Source: JACVRW01 sp963813495 | GTDB taxonomy: Bacteria; Actinomycetota; Thermoleophilia; Solirubrobacterales; Thermoleophilaceae | DNA length: 64,000 bases | Direction of reading: 5' to 3' | NCBI GenBank assembly: GCA_963813495.1 | Contig: CAWEZC010000005.1 | Span: forward strand, 434,001 to 498,000 | Shown: positions 46,077 through 55,303 of the stretch, in pieces | How the letters are laid out: each line of letters begins with the position of its first letter | How positions within the stretch are numbered: position 1 is the stretch's first letter | Program-made: the position numbers and the translations under genes | The notes under the pieces: model-generated | Seen by the model: the letters and a program-made list of their open reading frames with translations, nothing else | Database searches by the model: none | Told to the model about the DNA's origin: nothing

Positions 46077-47600
46077 TCAGATGGCCCGCCAGCGTTGCCC
46101 GGGCGCGAGGATCCCGTCCGCCTCCTGGGGCCCGCCCGTGCCCGCCGGGTAGGTGTAGACGGGGATGTCCTGGTTCCCCCAGGCCTCGATGATCGGGTCG
46201 ATGATGCGCCACTGCGCCTCGACCTCGTCGTTGCGCGTGAACAGCGTGGCGTCCCCGCGCATGGCGTCCATGATCAGTCGCTCGTAGGCCTCAGGCGACT
46301 GGGACAGGAACGCCGTGCCGTAGAGGAACTCCATGTTCACCGGGCGGATGCGCATGCGCGTGCCCGGGATCTTGGCCCCGAGCGAGAGCGACACGCCCTC
46401 GTTGGGCTGCATGGTGAGCACGAGCTGGTTGGGCTGTACGCCGATCGAGCCCTCGGCCTCGAAGGCGAGGTGAGGCACGGGTTTGAGCGTCACGGCGATC
46501 TCGGTGACCTTGCGCGCCAGGCGCTTGCCCGTGCGCAGGTAGATGGGCACTCCGGCCCAGCGCCAGTTGTCCACCTCGAGGCGAAGCGCGACGTAGGTCT
46601 CGGTCTTGGAGTCCGGCGGAACGCCCTCCTCCTCGAGATAGCCCGGCACGTCCTTGCCCTCGGCGAAGCCCGCCGTGTACTGCGCGCGCACGACCTGGTC
46701 GGGAGTGGGCGGCGCGAGGGCATGCAGGACCTTGACCTTCTCGTCGCGGACCTCGTCGGCGTTGAAGGTCACGGGGGGCTCCATGCACAGCAGCGTGAGG
46801 AGCTGCAGCATGTGGTTCTGGACCAGGTCGCGCAGGGCGCCCGCCGAGTCGTAGTAGCCGGCCCGGCGCCCGATGCCCAGGTCCTCGGACGCGGTGATCT
46901 GGACGTAGTCGATGAAGTTGCGGTTCCAGATCGGCTCGAACATGCCGTTCGCGAAGCGAAAGGCCAGCATGTTCTGGACCGTCTCCTTGCCCAGGTAGTG
47001 GTCGATGCGGAAGACCTGGGACTCGTCGAGCACCGAGAGGACCTCGCGGTTCAGCTCGAGCGCTTCCGCGAGGCGGGTCCCGAAGGGCTTCTCGATCACC
47101 ACGCGCACCTCGGCCCCGTCCACGTGGTCGAGTCCGTGCTCACCCAGCTTGTACACGATCACGGGGAAGAACTGCGGGGCTGTCGAGAGGTAGAAGAGCC
47201 GGTTGTACGTGATTCCGGCTTCGCTGTCGAACTGCTCGAGCTCCTCCTCGAGGCGCGTGAACACGCTGTCGTCGTCGAATGTGCCGGGTACGTATTTGAC
47301 GTGCTCGAGCAGCTTGTCGAGCACCTTGGCGTCGGGCTCGCGGCGTGAATGCTCGACGATCGACTCGCGGGCCATCGCCCGATAGTCGCCGTGGGGGATG
47401 TCCGAGCGCGAGACCGCCACCAAGTTGAAGCGCTCGGGCAGCGCGCCCTCGTGCGCAAGGTTGTAGATGGCCGGCAGGAGCTTGCGATGGGCGAGGTCGC
47501 CGGTCCCGCCGAAGATGACGATGGTCGTCGGCCTGATCGGCAGCCGCTCGAGCCCCTCGGTGAGCGGGTTCTCCTGCTCGACCTGTTCGACGGTGGCCAC
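46077..47600 (-). CDS. zwf: Glucose-6-phosphate 1-dehydrogenase
   Basis: A 507-residue enzyme that oxidises glucose 6-phosphate to 6-phosphogluconolactone and yields NADPH. TTIVIFGGTGDLAHRKLLPA (about residues 25-44) is the nucleotide-binding motif; VFRIDHYLGKETVQN (about 195-209) is the active-site signature with catalytic His and Lys; the C-terminal domain is complete. GTG at 47600 starts just after gnd's stop (2 nt). The neighbours gnd, opcA and pgl supply assembly and the next two reactions. Confidence 0.97.
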   Translation of the reverse strand: MATVEQVEQENPLTEGLERLPIRPTTIVIFGGTGDLAHRKLLPAIYNLAHEGALPERFNLVAVSRSDIPHGDYRAMARESIVEHSRREPDAKVLDKLLEHVKYVPGTFDDDSVFTRLEEELEQFDSEAGITYNRLFYLSTAPQFFPVIVYKLGEHGLDHVDGAEVRVVIEKPFGTRLAEALELNREVLSVLDESQVFRIDHYLGKETVQNMLAFRFANGMFEPIWNRNFIDYVQITASEDLGIGRRAGYYDSAGALRDLVQNHMLQLLTLLCMEPPVTFNADEVRDEKVKVLHALAPPTPDQVVRAQYTAGFAEGKDVPGYLEEEGVPPDSKTETYVALRLEVDNWRWAGVPIYLRTGKRLARKVTEIAVTLKPVPHLAFEAEGSIGVQPNQLVLTMQPNEGVSLSLGAKIPGTRMRIRPVNMEFLYGTAFLSQSPEAYERLIMDAMRGDATLFTRNDEVEAQWRIIDPIIEAWGNQDIPVYTYPAGTGGPQEADGILAPGQRWRAI

Positions 47601-47602
47601 CG

Positions 47603-48556
47603 CTACTCCGCGTGCGCCTGCGTCTGCGCTTCGGGATCGGCCGCCTTGACCGCGTGGCCCCCGAACTGGTTGCGCAGGGCCGCGTTGACCTTGGCCGCGT
47701 AGGCATTCTGGGCGCGCGACGAGAAGCGCTCGAACAACGAGGTGGCGATCACCGGCATGGGAATGCGCCGCTCGATCGCGTCCTCCACCGTCCAGCGTCC
47801 CTCACCGGAGTCCTCCACGTACGGAGCTATGTCGGCGAGATCGTTGCCCTCCTGCTCGAAGGCCAGGGCGGCGAGCTCGCACAGCCACGAGCGCACCACC
47901 GAGCCCTGCATCCAGAGGTGAGCGATCTTGGCATTGTCGAGCTCGTACTCGGAGGCGTTGAACAGGGAGAAGCCCTCCGCGTACGCCTGCATCATCCCGT
48001 ACTCCACTCCGTTGTGGACCATCTTCACGTAGTGGCCTGCTCCGGTCGGGCCGAAGTGCCCCCAGCCCGGCCCGTGCTCGGGCGTCTCCGGCGGAGCGAG
48101 GACGTCGAGGATCGGCGACAGACGCTCCACCGCCTCATCGGGCCCCCCCACCATCATGCAGTAGCCCACCTCGAGGCCCCAGACGCCGCCACTCACGCCC
48201 ACGTCGACGTAGTGGATGCCCTTCGGCCGCAAGGCCTCCTGGCGTCGCTTGTCGTCGGTCCAGCGCGAGTTGCCGCCGTCGATGATCGTGTCCCCCTCTT
48301 CCAGCAGAGCGGAGAGCTGCTCGACGGTGTTCTCGGTGGGGTCGCCCGCCGGCACCATGATCCACACCGAGCGCGGCGCCTCGAGCTTGGACACGAGGTC
48401 CTCCAGCGACGAGGCACCCGTGGCGCCGTGACCCTCGGCGTCGCCCACGGCCTCGGCGCTGAAGTCGAAGGCCACGCATCGATGGTCGGAGTCGCGGTGG
48501 ATGCGATGGACCATGTTGGCGCCCATCTTGCCCAGCCCGACGAAGCCCAGCTGCAT
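47603..48556 (-). CDS. gnd: 6-phosphogluconate dehydrogenase, decarboxylating (short, probably NAD-type)
   Basis: A 317-residue enzyme making ribulose 5-phosphate and CO2 from 6-phosphogluconate. LGFVGLGKMGANMVHRIHRD binds the nucleotide; the strand end reads CVAFDFSAE, an acidic residue where NADP enzymes have Asn/Arg, which suggests NAD use (inference). GVSGGVWGLEVGYCMMVGG and YVKMVHNGVEYGMMQAYAEG hold the substrate-binding and catalytic Lys. It is the short form (about 300 residues, GntZ/YqeC-type), lacking the C-terminal tail of the 470-residue form. ATGA overlap with tal-pgi upstream. Confidence 0.94.
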   Translation of the reverse strand: MQLGFVGLGKMGANMVHRIHRDSDHRCVAFDFSAEAVGDAEGHGATGASSLEDLVSKLEAPRSVWIMVPAGDPTENTVEQLSALLEEGDTIIDGGNSRWTDDKRRQEALRPKGIHYVDVGVSGGVWGLEVGYCMMVGGPDEAVERLSPILDVLAPPETPEHGPGWGHFGPTGAGHYVKMVHNGVEYGMMQAYAEGFSLFNASEYELDNAKIAHLWMQGSVVRSWLCELAALAFEQEGNDLADIAPYVEDSGEGRWTVEDAIERRIPMPVIATSLFERFSSRAQNAYAAKVNAALRNQFGGHAVKAADPEAQTQAHAE

Positions 48557-51246
48557 CAGATCAACCTCCTAACGGCTTGCGCGGGGTCTCCCTCGAGCCG
48601 CACCTGCACGGCCGGCAGCCCGTGATCGCGCAGCGTTTGCAGGTCGCCCACGGCCTGGGCGTTCTTCAGGTGCCGGAACGTATAGCCGGCCTCGGGAATC
48701 TCGATGTCGTCCTCACCGTCGTGAATCAGCTGCAGGAAGCGACCGGTCTGCGGGCCGCCCTTGTGGAACTGCCCCGTGGAGTGCAGGAAGCGCGGTCCGT
48801 ACCCGAACGTCGTGGCGCACTTGGTGCGCTCGCTCAACTTGACCCGCAGCTCCTTCACAGCGGCGTCGAACTCCTCGGAGGGCTTCACGTAGCCCATGAT
48901 CGCCAGATAGTTCGGTGGGGCGGCGCCGTCGAGCAGCTGGTTCAGGTCGCCGGGGTCGACCTGCGGTAGGTCGCCGCCCTCGAGCACGCGGTTGGTGTTG
49001 TCCTTGGCCTCCTGCACGTTGGGCTGGTCGAAGGGGTTGATCCCCAGCACCCAGCCCGCCACCGCCACGGCGAACTCCGCGAAGAAGAAGACGCGGCCGA
49101 GGTCCTCGGCCCCGCGGTGCGACAGCTTGATCACGGGCTGGCCCGCGCGCGCGAGCTGTTCCACCGCCTTGCCCTGCTCCTCGTCGGGGCTCTCCTCGTT
49201 GAGCAGATGGACGAGGACGCGATCCTCGCCGTACTCGTCGGGCTCTCCGACCGGCTCACCCGCGACCGGCAGGATGCCCTTGCCCTCCTTGCCCGTGGAC
49301 TCGGCGATCAGCTGCTCCACCCAGAGGCCGAAGCTCGCGATCGGCTCGTCCACGACGAAGGTCCCCTTGTCGCGCCCCTGCAGCGCCAGCGCACCTACGG
49401 CCAACCCGAGCCACAACCCCGAGTTCGACTCCGGAGCTCGGCTCTGGCAGTTCTGCTCCGCCACCTGGGTGCCCTTGAGCAGCGCCTCGACGTTCACGCC
49501 GGCCAGAGCGGCCGGCACGAGGCCGAAGTGAGACAAGACCGAGTAGCGCCCGCCGATGTTGGGGTCGGCCTCGAACACCCGGCGAAAGCCGCGCTTCTCG
49601 GCCTCGGCGACCAACGGGCTGCCGGGATCGGTGACGGCGGCGAAGTGGCTGCCGTCACCCCCGCAGCGCTCGTAGAAGTAACGCATGTGGGAGAGCGTCT
49701 CGACGGTTCCGCCCGACTTCGAGGAGACCACGAAGATGGTCTTGTCGAGGTCGATGGCGCTCTCCACGTCGCGGACCGCGCCGGGGTCGGTGGAGTCGAG
49801 CACGTGCAGCGTCAAGCCCGGGGCGTCGGGGAAGCTGCGCCGAATCACCTCGGGGCCCAGGCTCGATCCGCCCATGCCCAGCAGCACCGCGTACTCGTAC
49901 CCGGCCGCCCGGCACTCCTCGGCAAAGCCCAGGAGGTCGGGGACCTGGTCCAGCATGGCGTCCGAGATCGTGAGCCAGCCCAGGCGGTCGGCGATCTCCG
50001 GCGTGCCCGCGGCGGCCCACAGCGTGGGGTCCTTGCGCCAGATGCGCTGGACCACGTCCTCCTTCCGGGCGCGCTCGACCTGCTCGACGATGCCCGGCTC
50101 GAGCTCATCGGGAATCGAGGACGAGATCGTGGGCGGCCGCTTGGTCACCGCCGCCTCGCGCGCGGACTCGACGCCGCGGATGAGCTCGTCGAAGGGCTCG
50201 ACGAACTTCTCGATGCCCTCGCGCAGGAGGGTGTCGGTCACATCGCTCATGTCGATGCCGGCCTCGGCCAGCGCCTTCAGATCCTCCGAGGGGTCCTGGT
50301 CCGCCGTGGCACCACGCACCTCGGAGTGGTCGGCCGCCGCGTTGAGCGTGGCCATCGGCATGGTGTTGACGGTGTGCGGCGCCACCAGCTCGTCGACGTA
50401 CATCGTGTCGGCGTACTTGGGGTTCTTCACGCCGGTCGAGGCCCAGAGCGGGCGCTGGACCGGGGCGCCGGCGTCGCGCAGCGTCGCGTAGCGCTGGCCC
50501 AGGAAGATCTCCTTGAAGCGCTCGTAGGCCGCACGGGCGTTGGCGATGCCGGCCCGGCCCTGAAGGTCGGTGCGGCCGACCTCCTCGAGGCGCCGGTCGA
50601 CCTCGGTGTCCACGCGCGAGACGAAGAAGCTGGCCACCGAGTGCACGTCGAGCGACTTGCCCTCCTCGTGCCGGCGCTCCATTCCGCGGATGTAGCGCTC
50701 GGTCACAGCCACGTAGGACTCGACCTTGAAGAGCAGCGTCACGTTGACGTTGATCCCCTCGTAGATCGCCTCCTCGATGGCGGGCAGCCCCTCCTCGGTC
50801 CCTGGGATCTTGATCATCGCGTTGGGCCTGTCGACCCGCTCCCAGAAGGAGCGGGCCTCCTCGAGGGTGCCCTCGGTGTCGTGGGCCAGCGAGGGCGAGA
50901 CCTCCAGCGATACGAAGCCGTCCGCGCCGTCGGCCTCCTCCCACACACGGTGCAGCACGTCCGCCGCCAGCTGAACGTCCTTGATGGCCAGGCGCTCGAA
51001 GATCTCGGCTGCTGTGAGGCCCTCGGCCGAGAGCTCACGCAGGTCGTCGTCGTAGTCGTCGGAGCCCAGGATCGCCTTCTCGAAGATCGCCGGGTTGGAG
51101 GTCATCCCGCGCAGCGAGAGCTCGTCCACAAGTCGCTGCAGCTCACCTCCCGTGATCAGGGTGCGGCGGATCTGGTCGAGCCAGATGCTCACGCCTGCTT
51201 CTGTCAGCGCCGCCAGGCGCTCGTTGACCGGTGCGCCGATGCTCAT
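48556..51246 (-). CDS. tal-pgi: Bifunctional transaldolase/glucose-6-phosphate isomerase fusion
   Basis: An 896-residue fusion. Residues 1 to about 360 are a transaldolase (SIWLDQIRRTLITGGELQ, GMTSNPAIFEKAI, and NAMIKIPGTEEG with the Schiff-base Lys). Residues about 385-896 are a phosphoglucose isomerase (LLGMGGSSLGPEVIRRSF, VVSSKSGGTVETLSHMRYFY, GGRYSVLSHFGLVPAAL). The fusion returns fructose 6-phosphate from the non-oxidative branch to glucose 6-phosphate for Zwf. AAGGAGGAG lies 5 nt before ATG at 51246. Both catalytic cores appear whole; fused forms occur in some actinobacteria and other bacteria. Confidence 0.95.
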   Translation of the reverse strand: MSIGAPVNERLAALTEAGVSIWLDQIRRTLITGGELQRLVDELSLRGMTSNPAIFEKAILGSDDYDDDLRELSAEGLTAAEIFERLAIKDVQLAADVLHRVWEEADGADGFVSLEVSPSLAHDTEGTLEEARSFWERVDRPNAMIKIPGTEEGLPAIEEAIYEGINVNVTLLFKVESYVAVTERYIRGMERRHEEGKSLDVHSVASFFVSRVDTEVDRRLEEVGRTDLQGRAGIANARAAYERFKEIFLGQRYATLRDAGAPVQRPLWASTGVKNPKYADTMYVDELVAPHTVNTMPMATLNAAADHSEVRGATADQDPSEDLKALAEAGIDMSDVTDTLLREGIEKFVEPFDELIRGVESAREAAVTKRPPTISSSIPDELEPGIVEQVERARKEDVVQRIWRKDPTLWAAAGTPEIADRLGWLTISDAMLDQVPDLLGFAEECRAAGYEYAVLLGMGGSSLGPEVIRRSFPDAPGLTLHVLDSTDPGAVRDVESAIDLDKTIFVVSSKSGGTVETLSHMRYFYERCGGDGSHFAAVTDPGSPLVAEAEKRGFRRVFEADPNIGGRYSVLSHFGLVPAALAGVNVEALLKGTQVAEQNCQSRAPESNSGLWLGLAVGALALQGRDKGTFVVDEPIASFGLWVEQLIAESTGKEGKGILPVAGEPVGEPDEYGEDRVLVHLLNEESPDEEQGKAVEQLARAGQPVIKLSHRGAEDLGRVFFFAEFAVAVAGWVLGINPFDQPNVQEAKDNTNRVLEGGDLPQVDPGDLNQLLDGAAPPNYLAIMGYVKPSEEFDAAVKELRVKLSERTKCATTFGYGPRFLHSTGQFHKGGPQTGRFLQLIHDGEDDIEIPEAGYTFRHLKNAQAVGDLQTLRDHGLPAVQVRLEGDPAQAVRRLI

Positions 51247-51259
51247 TTCTGCTCCTCCT

Positions 51260-53284
51260 TCAGCCCCGCGCCGCCGAGACACGCTCGACCGCCGCGCGGC
51301 CGGTCTCGGCGATCTTCTGGGGGGTGATGCCGAAGTGCTCGTACACGTCCTTGTAGGGACCGGATTCTCCAAACGTACTCATGCCGACGAAACGGCCCTC
51401 GGGACCGGTCCAGCGGTCCCAGCCGAGAGGGCTGGCGGCCTCCACCGCCACCCGGGCGGTCACGTCCGGCGGCAGCACCTCGTCGCGGTAGGCGTCGTCG
51501 GCCTCGGCGAAGTTGTCCATGCAGGGCATGGAGACCACGCGCGTGGCCAGGCCGTCGTCCTCCAGCTGCTCGGCCGCCTCCATCGCCAGCGTGACCTCCG
51601 AGCCTGTGGCGATCAGGATCAGGTCCGGCCGACCGCCGTTCGACTCCTCGCGCAGCACGTAGGCGCCGCGCTCGATCGCATCGCCGGGAATCGCATCGGG
51701 GTCGATGATCGGCAGGTCCTGGCGCGACAGGGCGAACGCGCTGGGCTGGTCGGTCTGGCGCAGGGCGTAGCGCCAGCCGAGCACGGTCTCGTTGGCGTCG
51801 GCGGGCCGGATCACCCGCATGCGCGGCATCGCCCGCAGGCCGGCCAGCTGCTCGACCGGCTGGTGGGTGGGCCCGTCCTCCCCCAGGCCAATCGAGTCGT
51901 GGGTGTAGACCCAGATGGCCGGCAGCGCCTGTAGCGCGGAGAGACGCAGGGCGCCGCGCATGTAGTCCGAGAAGATCAGGAACGTGCTGCCGTAGCCGCG
52001 GAAGCCGTGCAGGGTCAGCCCGTTGACGATCGCCCCCATGCCGTGCTCGCGCACGCCGAAGCGCAGGTTGCGACCCTCGTAGTGGCCGCGTTGCACATCG
52101 CCGCCACCGTCGATGTCGGTGTTGGTGGAGCTGGCGAGGTCGGCCGCCCCGCCCACCAGCTGGGGCACGGCCGCAGCGGCCCACTGCACGGCCTGGCCCG
52201 ATGCCTTGCGCGTGGCCATCGCTTCGCCGGCCTCGAAGCGCGGAGGGTCGGCGTCGAAGCCCTCGGGCATCCGGCCCGAGACCATGTCCTCGAAGCTCCT
52301 GGCCTCCTCGGGATGGGCCCTGCGGTAGCCGTCGAAGCGGCCCTCCCACTCCTCCTCGAGCTCGCGGCCGCGCTCGCAGGCCTCGCGGAAGTGGGTCAAC
52401 GCCTCCTCGGGCACCAGGAAGTGGGCGTCGGGATCCCAGCCGTAGAACTCCTTGGCCTGCCGCACGCTGTCCTCGCCGAGCGGAGAGCCGTGCGCCTTGG
52501 TGGTGTCCTGCTGGGGACTCCCGTAGCCGATATGGGAGCGGACGATGATCAGCGAGGGACGGTCCTCCACCGCCATCGCTTCACGCGTCGTCCGCTCCAG
52601 GGTCTCGACGGAGAGGTCCTCACCGATGTTGACCACGTGCCAGCCGTAGGCCTCGTAGCGGGCCCCGACGTCCTCGGTCATCACCACGTCGACCTCGCTG
52701 GCGAGCTGTATCTGGTTGGCGTCGTAGAAGGTGATCAGACGGCCGAGGCCCCAATGCCCGGCCAGCGAGGAGGCCTCCGCGACCACCCCCTCCTGGATGT
52801 CGCCGTCGCTGGCGATCACGAAGGTGTGGTGATCGACGATCTCGTGGTCGGGGCGGTTGTAGCGCGCGGCGAGCATGCGCTCGGCCAGCGCCAGCCCCAC
52901 CGACATCGACAGCCCCTGCCCGAGCGGGCCGGTGGTGGCCTCGATGCCGGGGGTGTACTTGCGCTCGGGATGACCGGCGGTGGGCGAGCCGACGCGGCGG
53001 AAGCTCTCGATGTCCTGGAGCGTCAGCGGGTAGCCCGTGAGGTAGAGCATCGAGTAGAGCAGCATCGACGCGTGCCCCGCCGAGAGGATGAAGCGATCGC
53101 GGTCGGGCCAGTCCGGATCGGCCGGGTTGTGCTTCATCACCCGGGTGAACAACGTGTAGGCCAGCGGGGCGAGGGCCATGGGGGTCCCTGGATGCCCCGA
53201 GTTCGCCTTTTGGACCGCGTCCATCGAGAGCGTCCTGATCGTGTTGATGCTGAGCTCTTCGAGCTGGGCGGTGCTGGTCGTCAT
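51260..53284 (-). CDS. tkt: Transketolase
   Basis: A 674-residue thiamine-diphosphate enzyme of the pentose phosphate pathway. NSGHPGTPMALAPLAYTLF and FILSAGHASMLLYSML start the N-terminal domain; IASDGDIQEGVVAEASSLAGHWGL holds the thiamine diphosphate/metal motif; YDANQIQLASEVD follows; the C-terminal half has VREHGMGAIVNGLTLHGFR with the catalytic Glu and THDSIGLGEDGPTHQPVEQL. Full length. ATG at 53284 overlaps the stop of the glucokinase gene, and tal-pgi begins 14 nt after its stop. Confidence 0.96.
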   Translation of the reverse strand: MTTSTAQLEELSINTIRTLSMDAVQKANSGHPGTPMALAPLAYTLFTRVMKHNPADPDWPDRDRFILSAGHASMLLYSMLYLTGYPLTLQDIESFRRVGSPTAGHPERKYTPGIEATTGPLGQGLSMSVGLALAERMLAARYNRPDHEIVDHHTFVIASDGDIQEGVVAEASSLAGHWGLGRLITFYDANQIQLASEVDVVMTEDVGARYEAYGWHVVNIGEDLSVETLERTTREAMAVEDRPSLIIVRSHIGYGSPQQDTTKAHGSPLGEDSVRQAKEFYGWDPDAHFLVPEEALTHFREACERGRELEEEWEGRFDGYRRAHPEEARSFEDMVSGRMPEGFDADPPRFEAGEAMATRKASGQAVQWAAAAVPQLVGGAADLASSTNTDIDGGGDVQRGHYEGRNLRFGVREHGMGAIVNGLTLHGFRGYGSTFLIFSDYMRGALRLSALQALPAIWVYTHDSIGLGEDGPTHQPVEQLAGLRAMPRMRVIRPADANETVLGWRYALRQTDQPSAFALSRQDLPIIDPDAIPGDAIERGAYVLREESNGGRPDLILIATGSEVTLAMEAAEQLEDDGLATRVVSMPCMDNFAEADDAYRDEVLPPDVTARVAVEAASPLGWDRWTGPEGRFVGMSTFGESGPYKDVYEHFGITPQKIAETGRAAVERVSAARG

Positions 53285-54267
53285 GTGCTCCCCTCGCTTG
53301 CCGATGGATTGGCCTCATCAGTCTGTCGGATCTCCTGCCCGGCGAGCACTCCCGCCCCGATCACGCCGGCGTCGGCACCCCCGCGGGCGAGCGACACCTC
53401 CGTGCGGCGCCACAGTGCCGGGAGTGCCCGGGCCCCGGCCTCCTGAACCGCGCGCTCCAGGAAGAGACCGGAGGCCCGGGAGAGGCCGCCTCCCACCACC
53501 ACGCGCTCGGGCTGGAACACATTCACGAAGCCGGCGATGGCCACGCCCAGCATCCGCGCGAAGCGGTCGAACAGCAGGCGGGCCTCGGGATCGCCCTCCT
53601 GCGCCACCCTGACGAGCTCCGGCCCGCTCACGCGCCCGTCCTTGCCCAGCGCCCGGGCGAGGCGGCTGTCGGGCTTGTCGCGCGCCAGCTCGGTGGCATC
53701 GCGCTCGAGCGCCTGGCCGGAGCAGTAGGCCTCGAGGCAGCCGCTGTTGGGACAGTTGCCGGGACAGGGCGGGCCGTCGGGGCTCAGCGTCACGTGCCCG
53801 AGCTCGGCTCCCAACCCGTGCGCCCCTCGGAAGATCCGCCCGCCCGTGACCACCCCACCGCCGACGCCGGTGCCCAGCGTGAGCATCAGCAGCTCCTCGG
53901 AGCCGAGAATCTGGGCCTCGGCCAGCGCGGCCACGTTGGCGTCGTTGTCCACGAACACCGGCACCCCGAAGCGGCGCCCGAGCTCTTCGCGCAGCGAGAC
54001 GCCCGTCAGAGGAATGTTCACGCTGGTCTCGACCCTGCCGGTGGCGTACTCGATCTGTGACGGGACCCCGACGCCGATGGCCATGGGCGAGCCGGCGTCG
54101 GACACCACCTCGCGCACTGTGGCCTCGAGGCCGTCGAGCAACGCGGAGGTGCTGGACAGCACGGTCGGGCGCTCGACTCGGTGGGTCACCGCCGCGTCGA
54201 GCACGGCGCCGACCGCGATCTTGGTCCCGCCCACGTCCACTCCGAGCACCGATTTTTCCGGGGACAC
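53281..54267 (-). CDS. glk: ROK-family glucokinase
   Basis: A 328-residue sugar kinase, the first gene of the eight-gene sugar operon. SVLGVDVGGTKIAVGAV binds ATP; GVPVFVDNDANVAALAEA and GTGVGGGVVTGGRIFRGAHGLGAELGHVTL match glucokinases; CPGNCPNSGCLEAYCSG is the ROK zinc-binding stretch. GTG at 54267 is chosen for its AGGA 8 nt upstream and the family N-terminus; a TTG at 54303 is also open. With tkt, tal-pgi and zwf downstream, glucose is the most likely substrate, giving glucose 6-phosphate. Confidence 0.88.
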   Translation of the reverse strand: MSPEKSVLGVDVGGTKIAVGAVLDAAVTHRVERPTVLSSTSALLDGLEATVREVVSDAGSPMAIGVGVPSQIEYATGRVETSVNIPLTGVSLREELGRRFGVPVFVDNDANVAALAEAQILGSEELLMLTLGTGVGGGVVTGGRIFRGAHGLGAELGHVTLSPDGPPCPGNCPNSGCLEAYCSGQALERDATELARDKPDSRLARALGKDGRVSGPELVRVAQEGDPEARLLFDRFARMLGVAIAGFVNVFQPERVVVGGGLSRASGLFLERAVQEAGARALPALWRRTEVSLARGGADAGVIGAGVLAGQEIRQTDEANPSASEGST

Positions 54268-54325
54268 CGCCGGATTCCTATCCCCGCGGGGCCCGCGAAG
54301 CAAGCCCCGTCACTCGGCTTTCACC

Positions 54326-54331
54326 TACTCT
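54326..54331 (+). promoter_or_regulatory. -10 box (TACTCT) before the second ROK gene
   Basis: TACTCT lies 9 nt before the ATG at 54341, with no ribosome binding site between. It sits in the 73-nt gap between the two divergent ROK genes, so both promoters must be packed there. Confidence 0.4.
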
Positions 54332-54340
54332 CTGCTCCCA

Positions 54341-55303
54341 ATGCGGGCGGGCATCGACCTCGGCGGCACCAAGATCCAGGCGGTCGCGATCGACGCGGAG
54401 GGCCGCGTCAAGGGCCAGGAGCGCGTACCGACTCCGCGGGACGGTGGGCCGCAGGAGGTGGCCGACGCCATGGCGGGAGCGGTGCGCACGGCGGCCGAGC
54501 AGGCCGGCGTCGAGACCGCCGATCTGCGCGGCGTGGGCGTGGGCTCGCCGGGTGTAATCGACGCGCGCCGGGGTGTCGTCTCGAGCGCCGGCAACCTGCC
54601 CGATTGGGAGGGCTCGTTCGCCCTCGGCAAGGCGCTGACGGACGCGCTGGGCCCCAGGGTCAAGCTCGACAACGACGTCAACGTCGCCACCGCGGCCGAG
54701 TTCGCCCTTGGCGCCGGCCGGCCCTACAAGTCGCTGCTCGGCGTGTTCTGGGGCACCGGGGTGGGAGGCGGCATCGTCCTGCGCGGCCGCCCCTGGCTCG
54801 GCCGCGGGGCGGCGGGCGAGATCGGGCACGTCTGCGTGCGCATCGACGGCGCTCGCTGTCCCTGCGGGCGGCGCGGCTGCATGGAGGCCTACGCCGGCCG
54901 CGGCGCGATGGAGCAACGGGCCCGGCACCGTCACGACAAGGGCCACAAGACCGAGCTGTTCAAGATCATGGAGAAGCGCGGCCGCGATCGGCTCACGAGC
55001 GGGATCTGGGCGCGCGCACTGGAACACGGAGACAAGCTGGCCGAGACGCTCCTCGACGAGGCCGTTGAGGCCCTCGGCGCCGGTGTGGCCTCCACGCTCA
55101 ACGTGCTCGACGTCGACGCGGTGATCCTGGGCGGCGGACTCGGGCTGCGATTGGGCGAGCCCTACCGCGAGCGGATCGAGCAGGCGATCATGCCCCACCT
55201 GTTCGCCAGCGAGGACCCGCCGCCGATTCTGATGGCCGAGCTCGGCGACCTGGGCGGCGCGATCGGGGCGGCGCTGCTCATTCAGACCCCGGCCAGCGGG
55301 TAG
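54341..55303 (+). CDS. ROK-family sugar kinase, second copy
   Basis: A 320-residue ROK kinase, divergent from the glucokinase gene. MRAGIDLGGTKIQAVAIDAEG binds ATP; VKLDNDVNVATAAEFALGAGR, FWGTGVGGGIVLRGRPWLGRGAAGEIGHV and the zinc-binding CPCGRRGCMEAYAGRGAMEQ (exact CxCGxxGC form) are present. No helix-turn-helix is attached, so it is an enzyme, not a ROK repressor. It differs in sequence from the neighbour and may phosphorylate another hexose. Its last 22 bases overlap the convergent patatin-type gene. Confidence 0.87.
   Translation: MRAGIDLGGTKIQAVAIDAEGRVKGQERVPTPRDGGPQEVADAMAGAVRTAAEQAGVETADLRGVGVGSPGVIDARRGVVSSAGNLPDWEGSFALGKALTDALGPRVKLDNDVNVATAAEFALGAGRPYKSLLGVFWGTGVGGGIVLRGRPWLGRGAAGEIGHVCVRIDGARCPCGRRGCMEAYAGRGAMEQRARHRHDKGHKTELFKIMEKRGRDRLTSGIWARALEHGDKLAETLLDEAVEALGAGVASTLNVLDVDAVILGGGLGLRLGEPYRERIEQAIMPHLFASEDPPPILMAELGDLGGAIGAALLIQTPASG

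Noticed and set aside
54282..54291. CCCCGCGGGG palindrome between the two ROK genes
   Set aside because: All G and C, 10 bases, and likely by chance in this composition; no matching copy elsewhere in the region.
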